Shown piece by piece: positions 1 through 9,829 of a stretch of 64,000 bases of DNA (positions are counted from its first letter, which is position 1; the number at the start of each line of letters is the position of its first letter). The stretch is from Embiotoca jacksoni (lineage: Eukaryota > Chordata > Actinopteri > Embiotocidae), in NCBI GenBank assembly GCA_022577435.1, contig JAKOON010000012.1, forward strand, positions 13,955,585 through 14,019,584. Reading direction: 5' to 3'. Under the pieces are notes generated by a model. That model saw nothing but the letters and a program-made list of their open reading frames with translations, was not told the origin of the DNA and made no database searches. The position numbers and the translations under genes were made by a program.

Positions 1-395
1 TTACAGTACCATGACACCAAAGCAGATGTCAGCTGTTAGCTTGTCATTTGTCATTAATGGTACATCAATTTTACAGTGCAGTTTAGCATTAGACATTGTT
101 TTACTTTTGAACTGAATTGAACTGTATTTGAGTTTTAATACTTTTAAAGTTGTTGTTTTTTTCATTTCTTTTTTAAATGGTTAATGACGTAATACAACTG
201 GGCCAGTGTGTTCTCATTCCCGGGGCAGCAAAAAAAATGCCCTTTTCTCCTTTGCATCACAGAGATACGCACAAGGTACCATATATTTTATGGACCGTTA
301 CGAGGCCGTTCAAAGAAGGTCATGTGAAGAATTACAAAGCTGGGTAAAGCGTAGATGGGGTCGTTGGAGGGAACAAATTCAGGACTTTTAACCCA

Positions 396-640
396 GCAGC
401 TATATTTTTACCGCAGATACCCTTACAAAAATTTCCCAAGAGTTTCCCATGTTTTTCACATATCATGTATGACACATGTTGCAACATATGACAACATGGG
501 GAAAATGTGTGGAAAAGTTGTTACAGGGCAATCTAAATGGGCTTCACACATTACACCATGAAAATGTTTCACATGTACACGATCACTTGTATGTGCTCAC
601 TTTTTTTGCACAGTTTTTGCACATGTAAAAATTCATGGTT
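396..640 (+). repeat. CACATG-rich MITE-like repeat, copy A
   Basis: The segment shares cagctatatttttaccgcagatacccttacaaaaa, fragment by fragment, and then gagtttcccatgtttttcacat, a run of CACATG/CATGTG motifs and cacattacaccatgaaaatgtt with a copy at 18669-18870. It also matches an inverted copy at 19921-20100. The repeated CACATG/CATGTG words make it strongly self-complementary, as in a MITE. Family name unknown. Confidence 0.65.
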
Positions 641-1386
641 TTATTGTATTGTAATCTTGTCCCTGCCTCTATATGTGCTGCTTTCAGAGACATAACCAGT
701 TTAAAAAAAAAAGCATTATTTGCTGGCATGGGAATGAGAGAGCGTTGACTGGGAACATGTAGTAGCTAAAGTAAATAGGACATTTGTTGGGGATTTATTT
801 CAGCTGAAAATGACTGTCTCGATGGGATTTTAAGGGTTTTTTTTAACAGCGATGCTCTTTGGCACACAGGAACAAGCTACATCAGGGTTTGACTACGTAG
901 ACAATGCTTGTTAGTCGGATCAATTCATTGTTGCTTCTGGCCTTTTTGTGAGACGGCTGTAAATATATAGAATATCCAGAGATTTATCCTTTAAGACTAT
1001 ACCGGTAAGCCTTTAGATGTTGAGCACAACAGGCAGGCTTGGCTCTTTGGTCTGGTCTGATTCAGGCCAGCGCTAACCTGACGTGTGGGAACACCCAAGG
1101 ACCCAACCTGTTCACACACAATCTGCAGTGGCACAATCCCATTACTCAGCCTGTTATTGGCCACTTTCACACAGTGCAGCACAGCACTGGATCAGTCAGC
1201 CAAAGCCAGTCTCACTGCCTCTCTGGGGAATAGACTGGCTGCTTGATTTTCTAAGGTGCTCGTCTCACCCTCTCTCCCTCCCCTCGCCCTCCTTTGTCCT
1301 CCGTGCTCGCCGTCTATCTCCCCTCCCCGTGTCTCTATCTTCCTCACTCATTCTGTTGCTTTTGCTCTTCCTCTGTGTCCCTTCTC

Positions 1387-1390
<4 letters not shown>

Positions 1391-1429
<39 letters not shown>

Positions 1430-1436
1430 CTCTCTC
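1391..1436. repeat. (CT)n microsatellite in a pyrimidine-rich stretch
   Basis: About 16 CT units, interrupted once by cgt, sit in a C/T-rich segment running from about 1262 to 1445. The Ser/Leu-rich frames here are repeat artefacts. Confidence 0.95.
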
Positions 1437-2236
1437 CCCCCTCGCCACGGCCTTGCTCTTTCTCTGGACAACAGAAAACCTTATTTAGCAGTCTGGTCAG
1501 CACAGCAATGGCAAAGCTGCCAATTCACCTGCTTAGATTGCTGTATTCTCTACCCTGTCTCCAAAACCCCACTGCAATTACAATCCCTGCATAAGTAGGT
1601 GCACCTGGTACACAGCCATGTCTGATCAGCACCCGTATCATATACACAACTTTCCCCACTGCTCTCCTCTGCATGGTTCCAGCACCCACAAACACTGCTT
1701 CTTGACTATCAAAGCATCCATTACCGGAGCTCTCAGCGTGTAAAACGAATGCACATTAGAAGAAAACAAGCCATTCTCAGCCGGACCTTCTACCCAATAT
1801 TTGAGTGCCTGTGTGATGTCAGATTTTACAGCCTTTACAATGCTGTGCTGCGCTTTGAAACCATTCAGTGGAGGTCGAGACTGAATTACACACATGTGGC
1901 ACAGGCCACATACTGCCACACTTTTGCTTTACCATGAACGTGTTGCACTGAATAACAATGTTTTTGTAACAAAGGGGAAACAGTTTTAATTTCACACCAA
2001 ACAGAGGAGAACAAAATTTTTAAAAAAAAGTTCTACATTTGTAGACTCACTTCTGTAATACAGTATTGATCATGAGTTCGAACTGACAAATGTTTTGGTG
2101 CTCAAGGGCTTTGACAGAAATGAAAAGAGTGAGCCTATTCAGGTTTAAAAAATTCCCCTACGGACAAAAAGCATAGTTAGAAAAGAATCACTGAGAACAA
2201 GTGTGTACTTCATGTGTTGACTCATAGCTATAGTTA

Positions 2237-2260
2237 AAACAACAACAACAACAACAACAA
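2237..2260. repeat. (AAC)n microsatellite
   Basis: About eight AAC/CAA units. A similar short tract is at about 19769-19793. Confidence 0.9.
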
Positions 2261-2485
2261 AAAGAATCACAGACCTCACCCATTCTTCTGACTTGTACCG
2301 ATCTGCCTGACATACATACGTTTGTTTTTCTTTATTCTTTACTCTGTAAAGCACAAGAGAGTCTACATTCATCCCCAGGAAGAGAAAGTTCAATATAGAG
2401 AAAAGCATTCAAGGCTTGAGAGGAAATTCCATAACAGCTTGACAAGATAGCCATAAAGACCTTTCAAATAGAAAAAAATATAATA

Positions 2486-3818
2486 CACTGCTCAAAAAAA
2501 TAAAGGGAACACTTAAACAACACATTCTAGATCTCAATGAATGAAATATTCCAGTTGAAAATCTTTATTCATTACATAGTGGAATGTGTTGAGAACAAAA
2601 TAACATAAGAATGATCAATGGAAATCAAAATCATTATCTCATGGAGGTCTGGATTCAGAATCATACTCAAAATAAAAGTGGAAAAATCAGATCACAGGCT
2701 GATCCAACTTCTGTGGAAACTCCTCAAGACAAGTCCAAATGAGTCTCAGTAGTGTGTGTGGCCTCCACGTGCCTGTATGCACTCCCTACAACGCCTGGCC
2801 ATGATCCTGATGAGACCACGGATGTTCTCCTGAGGGATCTCCTCCCAGACCTGGATCAAAGCATCAGTCAACTCCTGGACAGTCTGTGGTGCGACATGGC
2901 GTCGGTGGATGGAACGAGACACGATGTCCCAGATGTGCTGGATTGGATTCAGGTCTGGGGAACGGGCGGGCCGGTCCACAGCATCAATGCCTTCATCATG
3001 CAGGAACTGCTGACACACTCCAGCCACATGAGGCCGAACATTGTCATGCATCAGAAGGAACCCAGGGCCCACTGCACCAGCATATGGTCTTACAATGGGT
3101 CTGAGGATCTCATCCCAGAACCTAATGGCAGTCAGGGTACCTCTGGCTAGCACACGGAGGGCTGTGCAGCCCTCCAAAGAAATGCCTCCCCAGACCGTCG
3201 CTGACCCACCGCCAAACCGGTCACGCTGGAGGATGTTGCAGGCAGCAGAACGTTCTCCACGGCGTCTCCAGACTCCGTCACGTCTGTCACATGTGCTCAG
3301 TGTGAACCTGCTCTCATCCGTGAAGATCACAGGGCGCCAATGGAGAAGCTGCCAATCTTGGTGTTCTCTGGCAAATGCCAATCGCTCTGCACGGTGTCGG
3401 GCTGTAAGCTCAGGCCCCACTTGTGGATGTCGGGCCCTCGTACCACCCTCATGGAGTCTGTTTCTGACAGTTTGAGCAGAAACATGCACATTAGTGGCCT
3501 GCTGGAGGTCATTTTGTAGGACTCTGGCAGCGCTCCTCCTGTTCCTCCTTGCACAAAGGAGCAGATAGCGGTCCTGCTGCTGGGTTGTTGTCCTCCTACG
3601 GCCCCCTCCACGTCTCCTGGTGTCCCGGCCTGTCTCCTGGTATCTCCTCCGTGCTCTTGACACTGTGCTGACAGACACAGCAAACCTTCTTGCCACAGCG
3701 TGCATTGATGTGCCATCCTGGATGAGCTGCACTACCTGAGCAACTTCTGTGGGTTGTAGACACCTCATGCTACCTCTAGTGGTGAGGGCACTGGCAAAAT
3801 GCAAACGTGACCAAAAAT
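2486..3818 (-). mobile_element. Tc1/mariner DNA transposon, 5' end truncated
   Basis: The left end begins after a TA at 2484-2485 with cactgctcaaaaaaataaag, the terminal inverted repeat of a Tc1-like family very common in fish genomes. A complete minus-strand transposase reading frame follows (2746-3768). Sequence of the family's 5' untranslated region continues as far as about 3817 (gtgaccaaaa) and then stops abruptly at the terminus of a hAT element. No matching second inverted repeat was found there or after the hAT element. The copy has therefore lost its transposase-proximal end and should be immobile in cis. Confidence 0.9.
2746..3768 (-). CDS. Tc1-like transposase, full length, catalytic Glu replaced by Gln
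   Basis: The 340-residue open frame has the Tc1 transposase architecture. An N-terminal helix-turn-helix region (about residues 1-55; LIQDGTSMHAVARRFAVSVS) is followed by a basic linker (RRRGGGRRR, 51-59), a second DNA-binding region to about 120, and the DDE domain. The catalytic positions are D151 (FTDES), D242 (HDNVRPH) and residue 277 in SPDLNPIQHIWD. The spacing between the last two is exactly 34 residues, but the third residue is Gln (codon CAG at 2938-2940) where the family has Glu. I chose the Met at 3768 (MRCLQPTEVAQ) because family members start there; an in-frame Met 12 codons upstream gives a longer version. The frame has no stop, suggesting a young copy, but the Glu-to-Gln change should abolish catalysis. 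Confidence 0.9.
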   Translation of the reverse strand: MRCLQPTEVAQVVQLIQDGTSMHAVARRFAVSVSTVSRARRRYQETGRDTRRRGGGRRRTTTQQQDRYLLLCARRNRRSAARVLQNDLQQATNVHVSAQTVRNRLHEGGTRARHPQVGPELTARHRAERLAFAREHQDWQLLHWRPVIFTDESRFTLSTCDRRDGVWRRRGERSAACNILQRDRFGGGSATVWGGISLEGCTALRVLARGTLTAIRFWDEILRPIVRPYAGAVGPGFLLMHDNVRPHVAGVCQQFLHDEGIDAVDRPARSPDLNPIQHIWDIVSRSIHRRHVAPQTVQELTDALIQVWEEIPQENIRGLIRIMARRCRECIQARGGHTHY

Positions 3819-4016
3819 TAGTGATGTTACGAGATGTGCCGACGCTTCAAAGCGTGTGTCGAGTAATGGAGGGGGCGTTTCCTCGAAGCGCGTGTCGAGG
3901 CTTGCTTCATTTAGGGGAGGAGCCAAAAATGATGACGTCCGAAGCCTCGCTGCCCGGCTGTACCACGTGACTGCTTCGGGAAGTGGTTCAGATTTTGCCG
4001 GGAGGTTTGACGGCAA

Positions 4017-4022
4017 TATAAA
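4017..4022 (+). promoter_or_regulatory. TATA box of the hAT element
   Basis: TATAAA sits in gcaatataaaccc, about 165 bp upstream of the predicted ATG at 4185 and inside the element's left end. This suits the element's internal promoter. A (GA)n tract at 4102-4140 lies in the predicted 5' UTR. Confidence 0.45.
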
Positions 4023-4100
4023 CCCCTCAGGCTCCGTTCAAAATGTGGGTTGTTGGTGGAGAGTTGCGGTCAGTTGAGAGTTTGGATAGTTTGGAGAAGT

Positions 4101-4101
<1 letters not shown>

Positions 4102-4140
<39 letters not shown>
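4102..4140. repeat. (AG)19 microsatellite within the hAT element leader
   Basis: Uninterrupted AG tract between the element's TATA box and its first exon. Confidence 0.95.
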
Positions 4141-4143
<3 letters not shown>

Positions 4144-4184
4144 TTTGGAGATTTAGGAGAGTGAGGAGAGAAGGAGGTGATAAG

Positions 4185-4253
4185 ATGGAGCCAGCTAGGA
4201 AGAGGAGGATTTCCCCTGTGTGGGAACACTTTGATTTGATAACTCCTAATAAG
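4185..4253 (+). pseudogene. hAT transposase exon 1 (start of BED finger)
   Basis: The exon encodes MEPARKRRISPVWEHFDLIT then PNK, and ends at a perfect AAG|gtaagc donor in phase 0. The motif SPVWEHF is the aromatic start of a BED zinc finger, the DNA-binding domain at the N-terminus of ZBED/hAT transposases. It follows the element's TATA box and a GA-rich leader. Confidence 0.75.
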
Positions 4254-4338
4254 GTAAGCTAAATCTAACTCTATTTCAGACACATTAGGTTTGCTTATCA
4301 AGAACTGTATTTTTCACAGTTTCTTATTTTATTCAAAG

Positions 4339-4449
4339 GTGAGGTGTTTATTGTGCTCCAAGGAGTTGGGGTACAATAACAACACCTCATCCATGCTAAG
4401 GCATTACCGTGCCTTGCATGAGAATAAGGAGGCGCTTCACCCAGCCAAG
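4339..4449 (+). pseudogene. hAT transposase exon 2 (zinc-ligand half of BED finger)
   Basis: After a ttattcaaag acceptor the exon encodes VRCLLCSKELGYNNNTSSML then RHYRALHENKEALHPAK, and ends AAG|gtaagt. Cys-x2-Cys and His-x4-His pairs (CLLC; HYRALH) complete the zinc site begun in exon 1. All four ligands are intact. Confidence 0.75.
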
Positions 4450-4559
4450 GTAAGTCATTACAATATTACAAATGCACCATCACAATTTGTCCCTGTTCAC
4501 TTTTGTTTATTGTGCAAATAAAGACAGGTAACAGACACTGTATTTATTCTCTTTTAACC

Positions 4560-4701
4560 AGCCACCAGAAAACAAGAGCTGGATGAAGCCCTGGTCTCCA
4601 TGATAGTGAAGGACACACAGCCCTTCAGTATTGTGGATGATGTTGGATTCAGGGCATTTGTGTCCAAACTGGATCCTAATTATGTTCTCCCTACAAGGCA
4701 G
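4560..4701 (+). pseudogene. hAT transposase exon 3
   Basis: The frame reads RKQELDEALVSMIVKDTQPF then SIVDDVGFRAFVSKLDPNYV and LPTRQ, a conserved hAT segment preceding the catalytic core. The donor is CAG|gtatgt. The likely acceptor (tttaaccag) does not join the phase-0 end of exon 2 in frame: either candidate AG leaves one or two extra bases. A small indel or a different splice junction is therefore likely. Confidence 0.6.
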
Positions 4702-4780
4702 GTATGTATGGGTGCATGCATGAAACAAATGAGTACTTTATTGTGTCTCACAGTTCAGCACTATATATTTTTTCCTTTAG

Positions 4781-4939
4781 GCTCTGAAGGCCATGGTGGA
4801 GGCCAAGTATGAGTCAGCTAAGGAGAAGGCTAAGGCTAAAGTGGAAAAGGTGGCTGCTGTTAGCCTTACTTCTGACATGTGGACATCCACAAAACCAAAA
4901 ACTGTTGAGAAACTGTTATTTCTGAATAAAAATGAATAA
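4781..4939 (+). pseudogene. hAT transposase exon 4, internal deletion joining catalytic start to C-terminus
   Basis: After a tttcctttag acceptor the exon encodes ALKAMVEAKYESAKEKAKAK, VEKVAAVSLTSDMWTST, then KPKTVEKLLFLNKNE and a stop. LTSDMWTS holds the first catalytic Asp of the hAT DDE core, while KPKTVEKLLFLNKN is the extreme C-terminal tail. Everything normally between them (several hundred residues: the rest of the catalytic core, the all-helical insertion and most of the dimerisation region) is absent. The reading frame is nevertheless maintained across the junction. AATAAA overlaps the stop (4935-4940). Confidence 0.75.
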
Positions 4940-5413
4940 AATGTCCCCTGTCCTGTACATCATTGTCCAAGTTACACAAGCATATTCAGTCCCCTCTTCC
5001 TAGTTCCACAAGCACTTTCACTGTCCTCTGCCTGCTTAAGCCCAGGCCATTTTCCTAAAGTGACAGAAAAACATTATTACACAACCTGCCATATCATATG
5101 ATACTACCATTTTGGGAAAATTTACACACACAGAATACATTCAAAAAATATTTTATTATGCACATATGTGATAATTTATGTACAGAAATTATTTGGTCAT
5201 ACATTTTTGTAATTCATAGTCATTCCCAACAGCCATAACAGACACAAAAATTCAATGCATCACATTATGTGGTTCAGATACAGCTGCCTGTGATTACACA
5301 CTTGGCCAGTAGGTGGTTTCGTGTGCACATGAAGCTTCGAGAAATGAACCCTTTCTCGAACCAATTGGCTGAAGTGGTTCGATGCCTCATGAGGCTTCAT
5401 CTCACCATCACTA

Positions 5414-5689
5414 CTAAACTGGTTTTGCCCGTGTTGCGTCTTCACTTCCACCCCGGCTGAATCGGCTGGGTTTCTACCCGGTCACACACCAAGCTCCGCT
5501 TCCCAGAGACAGGAGCTCCCGTTCACTCTGCTCCTTTTCATCCTCTGTTCCCTCGCTCACACACTCCTACAGGTGTGATCACTCAGTAATCAGCGCAGGT
5601 GAACTCACCTGCTCCAACTCCCTGTTCCCCTGCTTAGCAGACAGTGTGACTCACTACATTAGTGTATACTTAGTGTTTTCAGTGTTTCA
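5414..5689. other. Unassigned GC-richer segment beside the hAT element
   Basis: This 276-bp stretch is richer in C+G than its surroundings and shows no credible reading frame. It does not contain the missing end of the Tc1 element. Phrases such as acaggtgtgatcactcagtaatcagcgcaggtga resemble fish repeat sequence, so it may belong to another mobile element. Confidence 0.3.
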
Positions 5690-5960
5690 TCATTTATGCG
5701 TCTTTTCACTTTTATACAATTCGAATTTCAATTTAATCTGCTGTATCTATATAGTGCCAAATTACAAGAGAAGTCATTTCAGGGCACTTTACATAGTGAG
5801 GTCATTGTGAGGTTACACTATTGAAGAGGGAGATGCAACAATTCTACAACTCCCACATGAGCAGCATGTGAGGAGAGAAAAGCTCCCTTTTAACAGTAGG
5901 GAAACTCCAGGAGAACCAATCTCTCGTTGGGGTGAGGAGAAAGCTTTTGACTTTTCAACT
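5690..5960 (-). repeat. Dispersed fish repeat, probable CR1/L2-like LINE 3' region in reverse
   Basis: The pattern ttcaatttaatctg..atatagtgccaaattacaa..cagggcactttacatag..gaggagagaaaagctcccttttaacagtagggaaactccag is a degraded form of a very common teleost repeat. Its beginning resembles the reverse complement of a LINE tail ending in TTGAAT units. Assignment is by recognition of the pattern only. Confidence 0.5.
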
Positions 5961-7909
5961 TTTAAAGACTAAACTTTTAAAACACAGATTCAAAACAGTC
6001 AAAATATGTCCTAAATTGCCATCAAATATTAGTTTTACAAATTATTTTGGATATTTTTAGATAAGAGGCACTCAGAAACATCTACCTCCTCACTGAATTT
6101 TATGAAACGCCTTCTCTGACCTGCCAAGTATTAAATCTGTTGCTGAAGAGGAGTAAACACATGACTTTGAACTTGAAGCCCAACCAAGAATATGATGACT
6201 GTCGCCAAAAATGATCATAATTGTGTATTTTAAGACAATAATATATGCTCGTTTTTTTAAGGAAAAGCTTATCACATAACGGTTTGGGCTATGGAAATAA
6301 AAGTGAAGAAACACTAGGAAGGTGAAAAAAGAAATATACAGTGATTGAGTGAAGTTGCTGATGACGAACGGCTTGTGCCTACATACCAAACATATTTTGT
6401 CTTAAAATTCAATGAAGCCCAAGGTAAGGCTGCATATTTTTTGATCTAAAGGACATTGAAGGCATGCAGAATAGGAAGATTACTCCAGGGTTAATTAAAG
6501 TAGAGTTTAATCATCTTGTCTTTGTTCATTTTTCATTTGCGACTTTGGCCCCTGGGTTCTTAATTTGGTCTTAATGTTCCTAATCTAAATTAGCCTCCTT
6601 GAATATATATAAAAAATACCCCAAAAGATTAGTTTTGACCTGAGCACTTCTATATCAAATGCTTCATGCCTCTGGCCCTGAATAATAGCTGAGTTTGGAT
6701 TACCTTGGTGCCAACTGTAATGGAGAAAATGGCAGAAACAGTTTTCTGAACTATGTACTGAATGCAATAACACGTTCTCCTGGAAGTGTTGAAGAAGTAT
6801 TAGCAGCTTTGTTCTGAGGAGCACATTCATTCCATGCTTTCATTTTCAACAACCCCACATGCGTCTGTTTAAACATAAGGATGTGCGGTAGAGTTGTATA
6901 TCTCACTGTTACATCATTTTGGGCTCTATTTTAACAATCTCAGCGCACTTTTCAGAGTTTAGCATGGTTCAGAGAGGTGGCACATGGTGCCCTAATTAAA
7001 CATAGATGGGCTTCTGGCGTAAAATTCTATAAATCAATCACAGTGTCATCTCCAATTCTCTTTCAGAGCCAGGTGTGCCTGTACCTTGTTTGCTATTATA
7101 ACAACAGATTTTCCAAGTAGTGGCCAATGAGAACACTTCTCTTCAGAGGAAACATCTACTCGTGTGCAGACTGAGCAGATTGATTTATACAATCCTAATC
7201 TTTCATATTTCAATCTTTTTTTTCTTAACCCATTACATGTTTGTGTGCTGCGGCATGCCCCTGTATGTGTGTGTAAAAAGCAGAGTTTAGGCTCCCTGTT
7301 CACCCACCTATGTAGCCGCATGTTACTCTCTTAATATTGCGCCCTTAAACATCAGTGTGAGCCACTGACTTTAGACATGCAGACTGTGGTTGGTAGATCA
7401 TGCAATTGTTTTCTGATGCCTCAAGATAGCAATATACCAACAATGAGCCTCGCCATATCTCATTTTAAAACCAATGGGCCTTCAGATGGGCGCAAGTACA
7501 TTTAACATTACATACACTTAAATAACAATAACAACAACAACAATACCCACTCTGGATGGGAAATGACGACTGCACCAGCCTGGAACTAGCAAAGATATTA
7601 GCATTGCGCTTGGCACCGCTTTAAGCTGGATGTAAGATAGAGCCCCTTGACTGACTGAGTCCAATATTCAGGGTAATGTAATCAAATTTACAGCAAAAAG
7701 CCAAGAAGACAAAAGAAAGCTCATTTCTTAGATGTAAAAATAGATATTTAAATACTTTCTGAAACAGAATACACATTTCATTTGCCTGAAGAAAATACTC
7801 CCACAGACATGCTCCCTGCCAGTGTGATAAAAGGAAAGCTAAAAGGAAAAGATACTACAGTTTTCATGACAGATAGTCAATGCAGTATGTCTGCATTTGT
7901 GCATTTGGG

Positions 7910-8150
7910 ACTTCTTCCAGTATAAACACTGACCTTTGTCAGGACCAGTAGTCCTCATGGGGACCAAAGACCAGTCCTAATTAGACAAATCAACATTTCT
8001 GAGGTCATGATATAGATAAGGTTTGTTGTTAGGCATGAATTAATGATGGTTAAGAGAAGCGTTTGGGTCAGGTGGTCCTCAATGAATGGAAGTCAATTCA
8101 ATGTCCTAACAAGGATAGCTGTGCAAACTTTGAGTGTGTGCGTGTGTGTC
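7910..8150 (+). repeat. Dispersed teleost repeat (tcctcatggggacc type)
   Basis: The segment matches the order of a common fish interspersed repeat: accagtagtcctcatggggaccaaagac, then cctaattagacaaat, ttaggcat..aatgatggttaag, aatggaagtcaattcaatgtcctaacaaggatag, and a terminal TG-rich stretch. It is diverged, so an old copy. Confidence 0.6.
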
Positions 8151-8554
8151 AAATGTCAATTGTCCAAGGAATTGAGTGTGTCTTGAAGGTCTGCTGTGAT
8201 GCCAAGCTGACCATCACATGGCTCGCTGGGAAACTGTGCAAACAGCTTGGGGCATCAGTCATTAGGACGCACACAAATTAGAATGTCTGCAATGCCATTA
8301 CACTGTTTGTCTACTGGCCCTTAGAGGACAGGCACTCAACCTGAGGAAAATTAAACAAAGACACTCCACAGAGTTCATTTGAAAATGTCTTCAAATGCCA
8401 AAACTTTTGGTTAAACTCTAAAAAATTAAAAGCCTTGAAAAACGTATTTTCTCTGTCAGTTTCTTGTTAGAGTTGTAATGGGGTCCTATATGGACATTCA
8501 TGTTCAACAGTTATTTCATTACTATATATTGTCTCTCTTAATGTTTTGACCTGA

Positions 8555-8800
8555 GGGGTGTACAACGAAGCGAGAGTAGTGGGTTAGCGAGGTATGGGGG
8601 GTCAGAGTGTTCAGATACCGACAAACCTCTGTGACTTTCCCCGGTGATTTTTATATGAAGTATATATTAATTTCATTGTGTTTTTTTACTGATATCATCC
8701 AACAACAGAGACTGATTGATGCCCAAAAGCATTGCACTTGTAAGATATGACAGTAAACCTACCTAACACTTTGAATTATTATTTTATATTTATTTATTCC
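8555..8800. repeat. Possible old dispersed repeat
   Basis: The stretch gtgtacaacgaagcgagagtagtgggttagcgaggt resembles a recurrent fish repeat. The match is short and the boundaries are guesses. Confidence 0.3.
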
Positions 8801-9829
8801 GTTTGACACCTCTGGGGCTGCAGGTGAAATGATAAGACTAAAATGTTCATACATGTCATGAGAATACATCTAATAATAAATTAATTTAATAAAATATCCA
8901 CATGTAATTAGTCCGATCTTCCTGTCCACTTTGTGGGAAGGTGATATTATAAGTCTTTCAACTTCGGCGACACATTCACACAGTCTGCGATTTTTTTTTT
9001 TGTGCACATCCCTCCATCATTTAGCAGCTGCAGCTGTGCTGCTTTCAGTGTGGATTATGTCTTTAACTTCATTATAGTTTTTAAGAATGTAAGTTTGCTC
9101 CTCGATTTTAAAATATGTCACTTTGCTGTCAGTACACTTGCCCATGTTTGTGATTGGCCAGATGCTGCAAACACTTCCTCTTTTATGTGAACGGGCTCGG
9201 AGCCTAAAGCAGAAAGCCTGAGACAACAGAGAAAGCTGATAACCACCGTCGTACCGATTATCTGTAACGGCGAGTTGCCACTTTTTTGAGTCAGCTCATG
9301 CAAAGAAAGCCTGGGTATGTTGACCTTCATAGTACACCCTTCTGTTGTCTACTCACTGTTTTGAAGTAGGTGAAGAGGAGTTGGAAGGACTTTGCAACAA
9401 CTGAATAAAAAAAGTGATGACTGTTGCGGGTTATTTAATTAATTCTTTGAGTCAAATCAGATCAACTAACACCCACACAGTCCTGATGAAGAACAAACTA
9501 TGTTTTAAAATATTAATCTCGTCATATATCGTATCTGAGGATGTGTTAGGGAATTTGATTGTTGTTAATTTTCATCATAGACACATAAAGAGTTACATAC
9601 TTCACACCAGACTGAAAAGTAAAGTTTCATGGCTGTCACTGGTTGAAAGTTTCAAACTTACTTGATCTCTGACCGAACCCAGCACCACTGATAAGTGCTG
9701 GGTGCAGTCAGGAGTGTGTTTGTTACACCTGTAACTGTACTCAACAGTGGTGTCACAGGGTTTGGAAACAGATTGTAGCTTATAAAGATGGATGGTATGA
9801 AAGCTTCTTGGAAGTGAGGCCAAAAAAAA

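Larger units (their letters stand above)
640..2485. other. Non-coding, no gene seen
   Basis: Apart from the CT-rich stretch and the AAC tract I see no supported gene. Open frames are short, overlap simple repeats, or lack any family resemblance. Confidence 0.6.
3819..5413 (+). mobile_element. hAT-superfamily element with BED-finger transposase, internally deleted
   Basis: The element is bounded by inverted ends that both begin TAGTGATG (3819-3826 and its complement at 5406-5413) and continue with imperfect GAGATG..GCC..CG subterminal similarity. Inside are a TATA box, a short spliced transposase gene on the plus strand, and an AATAAA. The predicted exons are 4185-4253, 4339-4449, about 4560-4701 and 4781-4939. 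The expected 8-bp target duplication was not seen: flanks are ccaaaaat on the left and ctaaactg on the right. The exact termini are therefore uncertain, or one flank has been rearranged. At 1.6 kb it lacks most of the hAT catalytic domain and is non-autonomous. Confidence 0.75.
5961..9829. other. Non-coding AT-rich intergenic sequence
   Basis: No protein family, RNA gene or tRNA B-box was recognised. Two old repeat copies (7910-8150 and possibly 8555-8800) lie within it. The rest appears single-copy. Confidence 0.6.

Noticed and set aside
1083..1598. 171-residue plus-strand frame
   Set aside because: It passes through the CT-rich repeat, has no recognisable domain, and its residues outside the repeat look random.
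2752..3475. Plus-strand frames of 132 and 144 residues
   Set aside because: They are antisense shadows of the Tc1 transposase.
5355..5390. ggttcgatgcctc as a tRNA B-box
   Set aside because: No A-box or cloverleaf could be fitted. It belongs to the right end of the hAT element.
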